In this document: positions 34,903-47,988 of the stretch, one piece after another
Position numbering within the stretch: the stretch's first letter is position 1
Layout: the number at the start of each line of letters is the position of its first letter
Assembly (NCBI GenBank): GCA_023313575.1
Contig: JAJTTP010000037.1
Span: 1-64,000, forward strand
DNA from: Eutypella sp. D-1
Lineage: Eukaryota > Ascomycota > Sordariomycetes > Xylariales > Diatrypaceae
Reading direction: 5' to 3'
DNA length: 64,000 bases
The notes under the pieces: model-generated
Told to the model about the DNA's origin: nothing
The model's database searches: none
What the model saw: the letters and a program-made list of their open reading frames with translations, nothing else
Translations under genes and position numbers: made by a program

Positions 34903-37238
34903 AGCAACAGCAACAACAGCAGCAGTTACAACAACACAACCGCCATCGATCACAGACCGTTCCCTTCCCAGGTAGCGAGGGATCCTACGAGTCAGGCAAG
35001 AGAGTGGTGTCCAAGGGAAACGCCGGTCCTTTAAGCCCGCCCCTCCTTAGTCTGACCGAGGCGAGCGCTCCTAGAGACAATGGGTTCGCAGGGGGACAGA
35101 GTCATCAAGGATATCAACACGGACTCGCCGGGAATCCCTCTTCCGCCGCCACCGCCGCCGCCAACGTCGTCTTCCCCCGCCAGTCCCCACAATCATCACC
35201 CATCCCGGCACACCCGGCCCATCCCGCCCATGATCCTCCCATGCCCCCGCCCCTCATTATACCAGAGAAACCATCCAAGTACGAAAAGTCCAAAGTCAAG
35301 CTGTTCTCGAGGCCCAAGAAGATCGACACCAAGGGCGACGTGAAGGAGAAGCCCCTACCGAGTCCGGGCAAGATAGGGTCCGCCCTTGCGTCCCTGCAAA
35401 GGGGGAACTATAGCACCACGAGCCTCGCCGATAGCCAGTCGTTCTACAACCTGGGTAACTCATCCTCAGCCACGATCCGGCCCATCGACTCCGCCGTGGA
35501 TAAGGAGGGCAAGGAGAAGAAGCACCACTTCCTATCGCGCCAGAAACACAAGCTCAGTAGCAAGGACGAATATCACCTTCCCTTGTCGTCTGCCTCGAGC
35601 AACTCCCGACCAGTCGATCCTACCGCGCCTACCAGTTTATACAGCTTCAACGCGCCCCCAAGTCCCGTGCCGGGCGGTAACCTAGGGAAAAGTGTCAGTG
35701 GACTCGACTTGCGACATGGCGGGCGCGCGCTACGGGAGAAACGGAGGGAGGAGAAACTCGACGTTTTGCGCCACGACAATGAGTCCGTCATGACGTTTGG
35801 TTCCGAGTGGGCCGGACCTAGTAGTTTCGGCAACACCGCCGGCGGCGGCGGTACCACACCGATCCACCACACAGATTCGATTGACCCCAGCCGCTATGGC
35901 CTGCATAACGGCATGGGACCCGTTGATGCTTGGCCCGCGTTGCAGGCGGCACTCTTAAATGTCTTCCAGGGCGAGGACCCACCGTTGTGCATTGAGGACT
36001 ACAATCGTATGGTCACGTTGCACATCCAGTATTGCGTCCAACGCCGCTCGGGGCATATCATCGTAGAGGATCTGCGAGACCTCCTCGGAACGGGCTTTGC
36101 CTCGCTCGATCACACCCTGCGCAGCAGTCCCCCGGAAAGACTGATCCCGACCCTCGTGGAGCTGTGGATCTTCACCTTCACGAGCATCCTACCCTACATG
36201 CAAGCCGTATTTTTACCCCTGGACCTGGAATTCCAGGGCTGCGGCCCCGTCTTACCGACGGAGCAGGCGCGCGACTTCTGGACCTCCGAAGCCTTCCCCT
36301 CGTCGAGTCAACACCTCGACGTGCGCACCCTCGTGCTCCTCGCCTACCGCGACGCCATCATCCTCCCGCGCTACGAGAAACTGAAGACCATCTTCTCCCG
36401 CCTCTCCCTGGAACACCTGCCCTCCTCCGTCTTATCGTCCTCCCTCACCCCGCCACCGATGGCGCAACAAGATAGCCTAGCGTCCACCCTCAGCACGTCC
36501 CCCAACGACACCTATCCCCGCCCCGGCACCGCGATGTCCCTCGACCCGAGCATCGCATCGAGCTACAACTCAAGCAGCACGACACTCTTCGGCGACGGCC
36601 CCGGCGGGTCGAACCCCAGCCGCAGTCGCGCTATCAGTAATGTCTCTTATGCCTCCGGCGCCTCGGATCCTCAGTCTGGCGGTATGCTCCGCCCTTTTAC
36701 GCCGCAGACCGCGCGGGCGGTGGCGGCTGCTGGTGGGGTTGGGGGTGGGATAGGTGGAGGTGCGGGTGGGGGAGGACATGAGCAGAATGTCGAGGATAGC
36801 AAACAAGTCACAGAAATGGTAGGCCGCATGCTCCAATGCATGAGCGTGCTCGCGAGCGTGGGAGCCGCGAGCGCGGCCTCGGGCGCGGTGTCGGGGAATG
36901 TCGACGGGGCGGGGACCGACGAAAACAACAAAATGGTCACGGAACTCGGTCGTCTACTCAAACTCAATTGGCTCGGCCGCGGACGCACGGGCAGGAATCG
37001 CCGCGGTATGGTGGGTGGACGGGTTAAGAGGGATGATCTTGGTTCTGGTTTTGGTGGTGGTGGTGGTGGTGGGGGGATAGGGGGTGGGCTTGGGAGTGGA
37101 GGAGGGGGTATAGGTGGTGTTGGGGGTGGGATAGGGGGTGCAGGTACAGGTGCAGGGAATCATCGGTCCAGTGTCGGAGGCGGTGTTGGGGCTCTTGCCC
37201 GTGAGGGCATAAGGGAGGCTGTTGAGGTTGGTGGATGA
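34164..37238 (+). CDS. HbrB-like TORC2 subunit (Bit61/PRR5 family)
   Basis: One uninterrupted frame of 1024 residues. The N-terminal half is low complexity (Ala/Ser/Thr, Asn and a long Gln tract at about 34869-34940) with basic patches. The HbrB domain lies at about residues 590-755: DAWPALQAALLNVFQGE, then IEDYNRMVTLHIQYCVQR, LIPTLVELWIFTFTSILPYMQAVFLPLD, and after a short gap LDVRTLVLLAYRDAIILPRYEKL. The C-terminal quarter is Ser- and Gly-rich with poly-Gly runs. The family (A. nidulans HbrB, yeast Bit61/Bit2, animal PRR5/Protor) binds TORC2 and helps polarised hyphal growth. The start gives the longest frame. Its GC-rich triplet tracts make the exact N-terminus uncertain. Confidence 0.85.
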
Positions 37239-40200
37239 GTGGATGGGATGTTTAGGGGGGAAAGGAAAAGGGGGGGGGGGGGGGGGGGGGGTTGATGGGG
37301 AGAGGAGGGGAATGGTGAAGGGGGGGGAGGGGCTTGAAATGAAGAATTTTTTACTTTTTACCTTTTTACTTACCTGCAACAGGTTGGCGTACGGTACAGT
37401 ACGGTATGTTATGGTGTTTTTGATTGCGGTTATGTAGGTATCTAGGTGTGAAGGGAGGGAAAGGGGGAAAGGGGGAAAGGGGGAAAGGGGAAGGGGGAAA
37501 GATGGATGGGTGGATAGCATCTACGAATGCGAACAAGGCGTTCAGGACCGATTACTTTAGGTGATGGCACCTGCCCTGCAGGCAGATCATGCATACCAAT
37601 ATGGGAGGGATTTCACAGTAGGGAATGGAAGAAGACATTTTCATCGTTATAAGGTTAAAATGAGTTAAGTAGTGTTGTACTGGACTAGACAGACTGTCCT
37701 GCTATGCTATGCTATGCTATGCTATGCTATGCTATGGTATGTGTTTCTACGAACGCTATGATGACTTTACATTTTATATTAATGGGACTGGGAATCCATC
37801 TCGGACGTGATGGGATGGGATGGGATGTGAGTATATCCTCTATGCTGTCTACACCGCGTACGCGCGTGATCCCGTGCCCGGGCCGTTTTTCTTGAAGAAA
37901 AATGGAAAAAGTTTACCTGCTTATCTTGGGAAAGTTAGCACGGTCTGAATCAACCAAGAGCAACGAAGCCCTCTTCCCCAAAGAGGATTAATTGTGAAAA
38001 TAGGTAGGTAGGTATAAAAGTCAGACATCCAAGGAAGACATTATGCCCTCATCTGCTCCCGCAAAAGGCTCTAGGTGGAGCTCGAGTGGAAACTGCGAAT
38101 GTGGTTGGAAGTTTCATCATATTGAGAAAAAAGAGAGAAAAGAAAAGAAGGCGTTCTGTGTTTGTGCGAAGGAAATATTTCACTAACCTTTTAGGATTGG
38201 GATTGTACGTCGTAAGAGAGGCGGTATTGAAGATATGGGGAGGGAAACTACGGAACCTGTGATGGGAGATGGGATATTAGCTCATGATCAGGCGAACAGT
38301 GAAATCCTCCCGTGTAAAAGTATGCGATCCCATATAGATTTGATTTCTTTTTTTTTTTCTTTTGTTCAGACAAGGTATACTGGCAAGTAACAGGCTCCGC
38401 GACCAACCTCCCCCTCGAGAGGGAAAGCAGGCTGCGTTTGGTGTGAGCCCGAACAGGTCGAGACTTCTTTCATGGTCGATTCAGTTGGGAAAAGAAGACA
38501 TTTGTTTGGGTGTCATCATGTTGATGGGTGGATGGGATCGCGATGGAGGTTTGGGGGGATATGGGATGGGGGAGGGGAGTGCGTTTGACTTACTACTGTT
38601 TTTTGTATACGTATGGCGTGCGAGGTTTGTTGGACCTACCTATTGCTGCGATGTGCAGTTTTTATTTCCTTGCGATGCGATGCAGATATTCAAGCATTCT
38701 CTCATGGAGAGAGGAGCATCATCAAGTTCACCACTGCACAAAGGAAAGGAGTGCGAATCCTGTTATGGGAGGTGAAGAAAAGTGAAAGAGGGAAGGAAGA
38801 GGAATGAAGTTCATATCGCGGAAAGAAGCTTTTTGTAAGAGACAAACGACAAGGGAGGGAGAAGAAAAAAAAAAAGCCGGCAGAAAAAACCTTGGAAAAG
38901 CCAAGAGGGAAATTAAGGCGGGGCGATAACGCTAGTATCGCGTCTGTCAGCTGGATGCACGGTGAGGTCGGTAGGACTGGCGGTGCTGACAGCTGTTTTT
39001 TGAGATTTGCGGTTGGGAGGGCCCCGGGGATCCAGGAGATAAGAGAAATAGCGCTGATTGTTGTTTTCTGCCAGGATTTTGACACCCCTGTCGGCTGGCA
39101 AGGCTGGTCAGATGTCCAAAGTGCCGGTGGCAGGTGTTACGTGCGTTCAGACACTCAGGCAGACAGCCAGACAGCTGGTGGCCTGTGCCAAAAATAGAAT
39201 TTTCTGGTTTTTTTTTCTTGCTCGTACAGTTTAAGCATTATTCGTGTACTGTATTATAAGTATATACACCAACATTAGGTAGCCTTAGGTAAGCTCCGGC
39301 ACCTACTGTTTTCTTTTTTTATAACAGCATGCCCCTTTGATACCTAAGTAAGGTCTGCATGGAGAAATAAATATCAACAGTGCTGAAATATTAAGGACAC
39401 TACGATATGTTGGTTTTTGTCATTGACACTTGGGGTTCTGGAAATTTGCTAACCGCTCCCCTGGAACCCATATACGTCATACGCCATGGTAGCAGCTGAG
39501 ATCTTTAGTCCAGCTGTAGCCCCATATTCCACGCCTACATACGTGGTTCCTTGCAGCCCAAGCCAGCCCTACTGCATAGCTACCTTGCTTGGTAGATCCG
39601 CCTGGGGGCCTCGTTAATTCTTCGAGGAGGATGGATAGTAAACACTTTTCTGATAGTGTACTCGACATGTCGAAGACATCCAAAGAAGGCGGCTAATAAG
39701 ACCATATTAAGTCATATATCTGTGTCTCTTCTTCCCAAAGACAGTGATTAAGCCGGGAGGGACCTCAACCTGGCCGGGCATATACTAAGTCCGAACAAGT
39801 TGCTTGCTTGCTTGCTTTATAAGCGCGTCAGGAGATTTGCCCAACTTGCATCGCATTGTGCGATGTGTGCGATGTGCGATGTTCTTGTACGCCCGGGGAA
39901 TTATGCCTCTCGAATCGGAAGGGCGTAAAAAAAAAGAAGTTGGCCGCATGTTTTATCGGTCATGAGGGAGAGTTAGAGTCCGCGTACAGCTGGGCGAAAT
40001 AAGAAAAAGAAGAGAGAATGCCACATCACTGTCACTGTCACTGTCACTGTCACTCAGACTTACTTTAAATCATCAATATCGTCATCGTCACTACCTAGGT
40101 ACTTAGGTAGGGAGGTACTGATGGTAGTAGCCGGCGATAGGCGCGCTGCTGAACATGCCGAGGTGATAGATACAGATATAAATACATAGGCCTTTGGATA

Positions 40201-42631
40201 CAGTATACAGTTGTCTGTACATTTCACACTGTAGCAAGTGCTTATCTAAGGCTTCTCCAGCCTTCTATCTTATCACTAATATAACAAGAGAAAATTCCAT
40301 TGGTCATCGCAAAGTGAAAACTGGGGAATCTCATACCTGGAAGGTTTCCAACAGGTTGCGCATGCCTCTCAGAGTACAAAGTAAGGTACCTGTGAAATCC
40401 GCGTTACGTAGGTGAGACCCTGGGGTACCCGTCGCGGCATTTACATGTACTGGTTGCAAAGTAGTTACTTCTATTTTAGAGCATCAGCCCATCAGCCCAT
40501 TTCCCTTGCCAGCCAGCCCAGGTATTCTTTCCCCCAAACCGCACCCTTCCCCCCCCCCCCCAAGATATCATCCATGGGCAAGCTTGCTCTTGCCCCAGAT
40601 CATCGTTATCCCAGCCTACTCTACCTGCCCAGATAGAACCCGGCTGTAGGTAGTAGTTAGTTTGTTAGTTGCTACCTGTAACCTTAACTGCCTAACACTG
40701 GACTAACACTGGGAAACCCGTCCACCTAATAAGCTGGGCGCCTGGGCACGTTTCTCAGTTCAGTCTTCCCGTCCGTTGCCCATCATCGCCGCCCATCGCC
40801 GCCCATCATCGCACACATTCATTCTTCTGCTACAACTAACTAACTTAACTAAACCCATCGCATCGCATTTTGCTCACCACCACCACCATCACCACCACAA
40901 TTCGCCGCCGGTCGCTTTTCCATTAATCCCCTCCAACAATCCAGCCCACTATTCGAAAGATCACCACCATCCTATTTTATTTCATTTTATTTAATCCGTA
41001 TTTCCAATTTTTTATTCTACATTGTCGGGGCTACTTTTCCCACGTCGCTTTTTTCGCATCGCGCCAAAACTTGCTTTGGAGTTTAGTAGTAATAAATAAA
41101 CCCATCCCGTCGGCATCTCCATCCCGCAGCCGCATCGACGACGACGACGACGACTTTCTCTCGGTATATCCCGACGCGAGACACAGAAAGAACAACGTCG
41201 TAGCGAACTTTTTTGACTTTTTAAACCTTTTTTTTCCGCGCTGAGGAAAAGACGGAAATCAAGCAGGGTACAAAAAAAATCTGGAGATTATTCATTCGGT
41301 CTGGTCTGGACAAGTCGAAAGTCGTCCGAGTCTCCAGTTCCGCTCCATCGCGCCACGCCCGAGATTTGGGAGAAGATCGAAGAAATCGAAGAAAAAACTG
41401 AGCTACAAGCTACAATTACCCGCGATCGATATTTGACGATATCCTCAAGGGTGGCCTGGCCGTCCATCCGTCCCCGTCCCCGTCAATCAATCGCGTCACT
41501 ACGCTAATCAACCCGAAATCACATTGGAACCAACACATTGGAACCACCATTGGAACCATTCAACGATCGACCACCCACCCCCCTAACTACCATCAACCAG
41601 CCTAACAACGCCTACCGCTTGCTTCACACGTCTAACTCTTAACTTAACTACCGGGCTACCACCGCCTGCCTGAATAGCGATCGCTCGCTTGCTTGCTGGC
41701 TACCCTTGCCGTGCCTTTTGCTGGTCGATTTTCTTATATCCAGCTTTTTCTGTACCGTACTGTAGGTAACTATTGACAATCCCATCGCAATCCACCTTAC
41801 CTACATACCTACATCCTCACGTCGCGCTGTCATCTGTCCGTCCAGCTCTTTCTCTTCTTCCCTGTCTTCGTGTCTTGTCTTGTCTTGTCTCGTCTTGTCT
41901 TGTCTATCAAGCTTGTCAAACCTGTCAAACACTTGTCAAACCTACCGAGCCTGCTACCGACCCTGCTACCGAGCCTGTCACTGTTCACTCACCATCGCAT
42001 CGCCATCAACACCTGGGCTGGGCACTGGGGTACTTCAGAGCACTGGCCTTCCCGACCAATGACATCGCTACAAACTACACTTTACACTTCTGTATACCTC
42101 GGTGGCTACTCAGCTACTTCGGCGCACACGGACCTTGCATGATCAACATATTCCTTTCCTTTTCTTTTCTTTCCTTCTACACATACAACGGAGTACTCGA
42201 CATTGAAATCTAATCACCAGAACTACCTAGGCTCGTCTATCAGGGACTCGGATCATATCTAGACCTCAACGATACAAGTTACTACCGAGTCAACTACTAC
42301 CTAGCTACTAGCTATACTAGCTACCTTAATCCCAGTCGCCTCTCCGCCCTGCGCGCCTCGTGCCCGACCCGCGCGTCACACGTACTCCGTACCGGCTCGC
42401 TGAAATCTCACCGACGCGATTATCTTGGTCTTATCCTGGTATTATCTTGGTAGCGATTACACAATACACGAGAAAAGAAAGAGGGGAACCACCCAACCCG
42501 ACGATTCTTACGATTCTTCTTCTTCTTCCCTCCATACCTCCCCCATAATAAACGCATGAGATAGCTACGAGCGTCGGAGCGTCGATAATCCACTCAGGTG
42601 GATCATCGACCCAAAGGACAATCTTTCCAAC
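37239..42631. other. 5.4-kb intergenic/leader region
   Basis: No gene is convincing. It holds a 22-base G run (37270-37291), AAAGGGGG repeats (about 37458-37500), the GCTAT microsatellite, (CTGTCA)n near 40030 and many copies of a CCTAGGTA-type motif. The last about 2 kb (40700-42631) is pyrimidine-rich with TCTTGTC repeats (about 41873-41910) and CAA/CCA runs, looks like a long transcribed 5' leader of the PtaB-like gene, and contains a 146-codon upstream frame (41773-42213) without recognisable homology. Between 37600 and 40700 I see only short frames. Confidence 0.45.
37701..37735. repeat. GCTAT pentanucleotide microsatellite, seven units
   Basis: Seven units of GCTAT read directly, the last followed by GGTAT. 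It lies in non-coding DNA about 460 bp after the HbrB-like stop codon. Confidence 0.9.
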
Positions 42632-45508
42632 ATGATGGCTATGCCAGGCGGTTTTCATCCCGGCGGTATGCAACAGCACCCGGGAGTTCCTCCAGGTCAT
42701 CACATGGCCGCCCCCGGCATGGCTCATAACCCCAGCCAGCCCGGCGCTCAGCCTGGTATGCCTCAACAGATGGCCGCTCACATGGCCGCCTCCGGCCCCG
42801 GTGGTCAGGTAAATCCCGCCGCCATGATGGGCGGTGGTATGGCCCCGGGCGCAGGTCCCAATGCCCATGCCATGCACCATCTCAACCCACAAATGTTTCA
42901 ACAACAGCAGCAGTTTGCATGTAAGTCTTTTTTTTTTTTCGATCATCTGTTGCTTTCCATCCCACCTGGCCTGGGCATTTATTTACACTTTACGCGCTCA
43001 ATATCCCATCGCGTCTTAACCCCATCCCATCTCATCCCATATCCTATTCCCCATCTCGTCCCATCCTGCTTCCTTCTATCCTCTCCGCGATTCCCAGTTT
43101 CACCTCCAAAGTTCAGACCTCTCTAACGAGCACGATCATCCTCATAGTAGCCAACAACCCGAACATGGTAGCCCTGCAACAACAACAGCGCGCCTTACAA
43201 CAACAACGCATCATGGCCCAACAGATGGGCTATGGAAACATGGGAGCCAACGGCATGCCCATGAACATGAATATGAACGCCGCCCAATTCGCCGCCATGA
43301 GAAGTAACAGTATGCGCCAGGTCGGTCTACCTCCCCACATGCAGCAAGCGCATCTGCAACAGCAGGGGCAGCATCCGAACCCCCAGCACGCTCAGGTATG
43401 TTATTACATATTATTACACCTCCCGTCGCGTATCTTCGTACATACACTGACGACTCTCAGATGATGGCACATCAGATCGCGTTACAGCAGCAGCAGGCCG
43501 CGAATAACCAGATGCAGCAGGGTGGCCAGCCCGGCCACCAGCCGCAGATGACCCCCCAGCAGATCCAACACTTTCAACAACAGCACCAGATGGCCAACCA
43601 AATGGCCGCTCAGGCATCCTCACAAGGAGGACAGTCAAATCCCCAAAACCCGCAACCCCAACCACAGCCCCAACCGCAAGCTCAGCCGCAGCCTCCCCAG
43701 CAGCCGGGCCAACAACCTCAACCGACCTCCCAACCTCCGCAGCGGGCTCCTACTCCCGCCATGTCGCAGACGAGCCAACCGCAGAGCCAGGGGCCGTCTC
43801 CCGCCCAATCGAACCCCCCACAGCAGCCACACGGCCAGAACCAGCCGCCTAATCAACCGCAAAACCAGCCTCAACAGCCGAACCCTCAGATGATCCACGC
43901 CGCTCAGCAGGCGGCCCAGCAGCAGCAGCTCGCGAATATGCACCAGTTGCAACAGCAGAAGCATGTTGAAACAAAGGGCCAGTGCCTCTTAAAACTCATG
44001 TTGTTCGCGGAGCATCTCAGTGGATATCCGGTTAGTGACAGGTTTTTTTTTTTTGGGGGGGGGGGGGGGGCGGCGGGGCTTTCCACCCCCTCACGGACGG
44101 GTAATTGCTGCTTGAACGAATGCTAACATGTGGCCACTAGAGCTCAAAACCCCGGGATGACCTAAGCTACTGGCAGAGCTTCGTCGCACAGTTCTTCTCT
44201 CAGCGGGGCGTCTTCCGTCTGAACCTCTTCATATACCCGAATAACGAGGCGAATGCCGAGGAACAAGGGACGTCGAAGCAATACGAGATTGCACAACCCG
44301 CGTTAGCGCGATACTTCCATACGCACTTTACGAGCGGCATGAGAAACATGCAGCTCACCTTCGAAAAGGGCTCCGTCGATCGACCACTGCCGAATAATTG
44401 CCATTTCATCGAAAACCCGAAAGCCAGCCTGATATACTGGTATGACAACTCACATGTAAGCCGCCCCCCTTTCCCCGAGCTACGTAGAAGTCGACCCCTT
44501 TCCCCGAGCTACATGGAAGTCGAGGCTGACACTTCCCCCCCCCCCCTTCCCCCCGCAGGTTGTGGCGAATGGCACACTACAAGCCTCATTTGATCACGAA
44601 CAAAAGATCGAAATACTGGCGTTCAACATTGATAGCCACGACGAGTATATTTCTAGAAAGATGGTGATTGAGCGCGCGATGCCTGCGCATAACTGGGTTA
44701 AGGACTGGCATAAAGTGAACTCGCAGGATTCAAAGCTCTCGCCAGAGATTAGCAAAAAGGGGAAGTCCAAGGTTATGAAGTCGCCGCAGAACCCGCCGCC
44801 CGATCTGACCCTGCCGGAATCGGCCGTAAAACACAAAATGGGGATTACAGAAGCTGTGTTCCAGTTTCTTGAGGTCAGTCACTAATCGTTGCGCTGGTGG
44901 GATGAATTTACTAACGACATCACAGATTGTTGAGGTTATGGGACAGATGAATGTAAGTACTAAGATCTTCCGCCCACTACCCGATAGTGTTAGAAACTAA
45001 CCAGTCAATCTAGCCTCTGTTTCAATTTTACCACACTCATCCCGGGTTATCCCCGTATCATTCACTGGTGGAATATGTGAAGGCGATTCCGAACGCTGCG
45101 CAGCAGGGGCAAGTAAATGGACAGCCGCACGGCAACATCCCGCCCGGTCCTCGGACCCCCAGCTTCTCCCAGTTCCCCATGGGTGCGTCACCCGCCGCCG
45201 CGCACCTCCAGCTGCCCGGCTCGCCCGGCATGGGCAGCCCGTCCCAGAACCACATGCAGGCCCCCGGCATGGCCCTGCAGCAGAGCCAGCAGGGCACCAA
45301 CTCCAGCGGCCCCAGCGCCAACACGAGTCCGGCGAGCAACAAGCGCCGGCGGCCCTCGGGGGTGAAGACTGAGGACGATAGTGGCGCCCCGACCCCGACG
45401 AGCATGGGCGCCGCCGGCGGGCCCCAGGTCAACGGCGTCGCTATGGCTGGCAAGGGCAAGCCTCCGACCCCGAGGATGACCAAGCGCGTCAAGGGCAACC
45501 CGTCATAG
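42632..45508 (+). CDS. PtaB/Mfg1/Adn1-like LIM-domain-binding co-regulator
   Basis: Seven exons (42632-42920, 43151-43395, 43461-44030, 44141-44455, 44559-44873, 44926-44952, 45014-45508) join in phase to 751 residues. The first about 350 residues are Gln/Pro/Met/His-rich. The LIM-bind domain follows: KGQCLLKLMLFAEHL, SYWQSFVAQFFSQRGVFRL, ALARYFHTHFTSGMRNMQL, then FIENPKASLIYWYDN, GTLQASFDHEQKIEILAFNI, and PAHNWVKDWHKVN. The tail has a basic NLS-like NKRRRPSGVK and a short repeat-rich end. In yeasts and Aspergillus this protein (Mfg1, Adn1, PtaB) partners with Flo8/Som1 in adhesion, biofilm formation and conidiation. Intron 3 contains a run of T followed by a long G run. A long leader with upstream frames suggests translational control. 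Confidence 0.85.
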
Positions 45509-45770
45509 CGGGCTACCGCTTACGACCCAAGTCACCCGTCACGGGCGGATGCTGGCATATTATCTATCGGCGGGAGTAAACAAACGGGGCCGCCAAAGAC
45601 CGGTACTAGGCGGTATTATTAGGCTGGAGAAGAAGGAAAAAGGAGATTTTATGATGTATTGTTTCGTCCCGTCTTGTCCCGTCTTGTCTTGTCTTGTGTG
45701 GTGTGGTGGACATGAGACCCTTCTTCTTCTTCCTCTTTTTATGTTTAAAGCATACTGGCGTTTTTAGGGC

Positions 45771-45796
45771 TAGGTTTAGGTTTAGGTTTAGGTTTA
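45771..45796. repeat. Short interstitial TTTAGG tandem repeat
   Basis: About four units of (TAGGTT)/(TTTAGG) read directly. The unit differs from the usual fungal telomere unit TTAGGG, and the tract is short, so it is only telomere-like. Confidence 0.8.
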
Positions 45797-46194
45797 AGGG
45801 GAATGGAATATTTTTGTTTTTGTTTTTGGTTGGTTAAGTCGAAGTTGAAGTTAAAAAACACTTGTGTATGTATTTATGTATGTATGCTTATTACCCACCA
45901 CCACCACTACCACTAACTACCAGGCTGGGTTTTCTTTTTTTTTTTTTGAAGTCTTGTTCTGGATTTTATTATTTTACTGAGTCTTAGCAAGATGATATCC
46001 GGTTCTTTTGTTTCTTTTTCTGTCCTGGTTGTTTTTGTTTTTTTTATTAATGCACTGTATCGATTGAAAGATCTTATTTATTTTATGGTCTGTGTCTCTG
46101 CCTGCGTGCGTACGCAGGTATGTATGTTGTATGTGTATGTGTATGTTGTATATGTATATGATGAGGATATCTTGTGATAATTAATGAAGGAAGG

Positions 46195-46232
46195 TGTGCT
46201 GTGCTGTGCTGTGCTGTGCTGTGCTGTGCTGT
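46195..46232. repeat. GTGCT pentanucleotide microsatellite
   Basis: Seven GTGCT units followed by a GTGTT variant, in non-coding DNA. Confidence 0.85.
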
Positions 46233-47988
46233 GTTGTGGTGATGGGGTATGTGTTTTTAATAATAAAAGAGAGCACTTTACCTCCCTGATATTAAGTAAC
46301 CTGATGATGATGCCCTGCCTGCCTGCCTGCCATGTGGTTGGTTAGTTGGTTCGTTGGTGTCTTGCCCGCTGCTGGACTGGAGTGGACTGGATTGGATTGG
46401 ACTTGTCCGTTTCAAGAAAAGGGGGGGGAGGGGGAGAAAAAAGAATCGATACGTGGTATGTCCGGCCCTGGGGGATATTTCATTTCACGGGGACCTGCCG
46501 AATATGGGGAGAGGGGAGGGATGTCCGCCTTATTCAAGGTTTGTTTGTGGTGTAGTAGGGTAGGGGGGACTAAGTTATGTAATTATGTGCTTGATTATCG
46601 TGGCAAAATTACGCGCTTGAAGTGTGTAAAAGTAAGAGTGTATAAGAGTGGTCTGGCAGGTAGGAAGACTATTAGATGAACCATTTCTATCTATCTGTAG
46701 ATAGAGCTTGTCGTTAAGTATCTCCGCTGCTTGAATGAATGTATGTGATACGTTGAAATGCAACTCGGGATCAATCACCATCTGTCTGTTCGGTGTTTAG
46801 GTATAGATGTAGCCAGCCTGTCGCCGTCTCCACTTCCCCTTATTATCTGTGGGTGCTGCATTTAGAATCCCCACGTTGGTAGTTATGGGATTTTGTTTTG
46901 CATTGTTGTTGCTTGATAACTACTATAATATATTGTTCTTATGCTTTTAACAGTTTTCTTGGTTATTTCGGGGGAAAGGGGGGGGGGGGCGGATGGGGGC
47001 TTGTTTGTTGTTTTCAGAAATAATAAATTAAAAAAAACATTACAGGTTCCCTTCTCCCAGTGCCATGAGGAAGTATCTTACAAGTTATATATCCAGTCCG
47101 GGTTCAGAGATCCATTCAGCAATGTAATGCCAATCCACTCCGCCGGTGCAGCCCATATGGATTGCGTGCGTGTAATTACGTACATCCACTATTGCCGTAC
47201 CGTATAAATTTTGGTAGACGGAAATTGCGAAAAATTCGCTCGCAAATAGATGGGCCACCGCGTGGTTTTGATGGAATTGCTGAGAAACACTTGCCAGTGC
47301 CGCTTTGAGCCACCGGGATGGTCGAGGTTGGGATTGAGACGTTCCTGGGGATAATTATCTCATCCATGGAAAGGCAGTGGTAGTGCCTGCGGTCTTTAAA
47401 TCTATATTAGGTTGTAAACATTCAACCTCAAACGCCGTGGCTGCATGGGTGTGCGCTTGGGAATAGGATTCATAGCCCCAGTTCCAAACCTGATACGAAA
47501 GCCTTAGTTGAATACTTTGACTATCATTTGTAGCAAGGGGTACCCGTAAATGTCACCTCTTCACCATCATTGTGGCCTGTGATCTAAATACTTTGAAATG
47601 TCAGCTATTTATGTATAAAATGCATGAGCCCTGAGGAAGAATCGATGAAGAATACTAGGATTTATACAAATGAGCAAATTCCAGTCCGAGGACCTTTAAT
47701 TAACCGAGTGAATACCTACCTAGGTAGGTAAATCACTGGTTTTTCTAGATCCGCGATTATCTTCGTTTTTGTATCAAAGTGTACCCTCCTGCTCCTTCCG
47801 TTGGTTCAACTTAAATCATACCGTATTAGTCGCAGTACTGCGAAAGGACAGACAAACCTAAAATAAAGTTTACTGTTGCGTAGGTGTTTTTTATAAGTTG
47901 GTCGTTTATCCTATCCCTAAAATTTACCTTCCTTTCTGTTCGCACACTTGTACAATGAAAGACAGAATCGCGGGACTTCATCAACAAA

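Larger units (their letters stand above)
45509..47988. other. 2.5-kb intergenic region
   Basis: Holds the 3' flank of the PtaB-like gene with pyrimidine-rich and T-rich stretches, the telomere-like and GTGCT repeats listed separately, a G run near 46980 and a CCTACCTAGGTAGGTA motif near 47716. Short frames only, no domain recognised. Confidence 0.5.

Noticed and set aside
36954..37520. 188-codon minus-strand Pro/Thr-rich frame
   Set aside because: Antisense of Gly-rich repeats at the end of the HbrB-like gene and the following G tracts.
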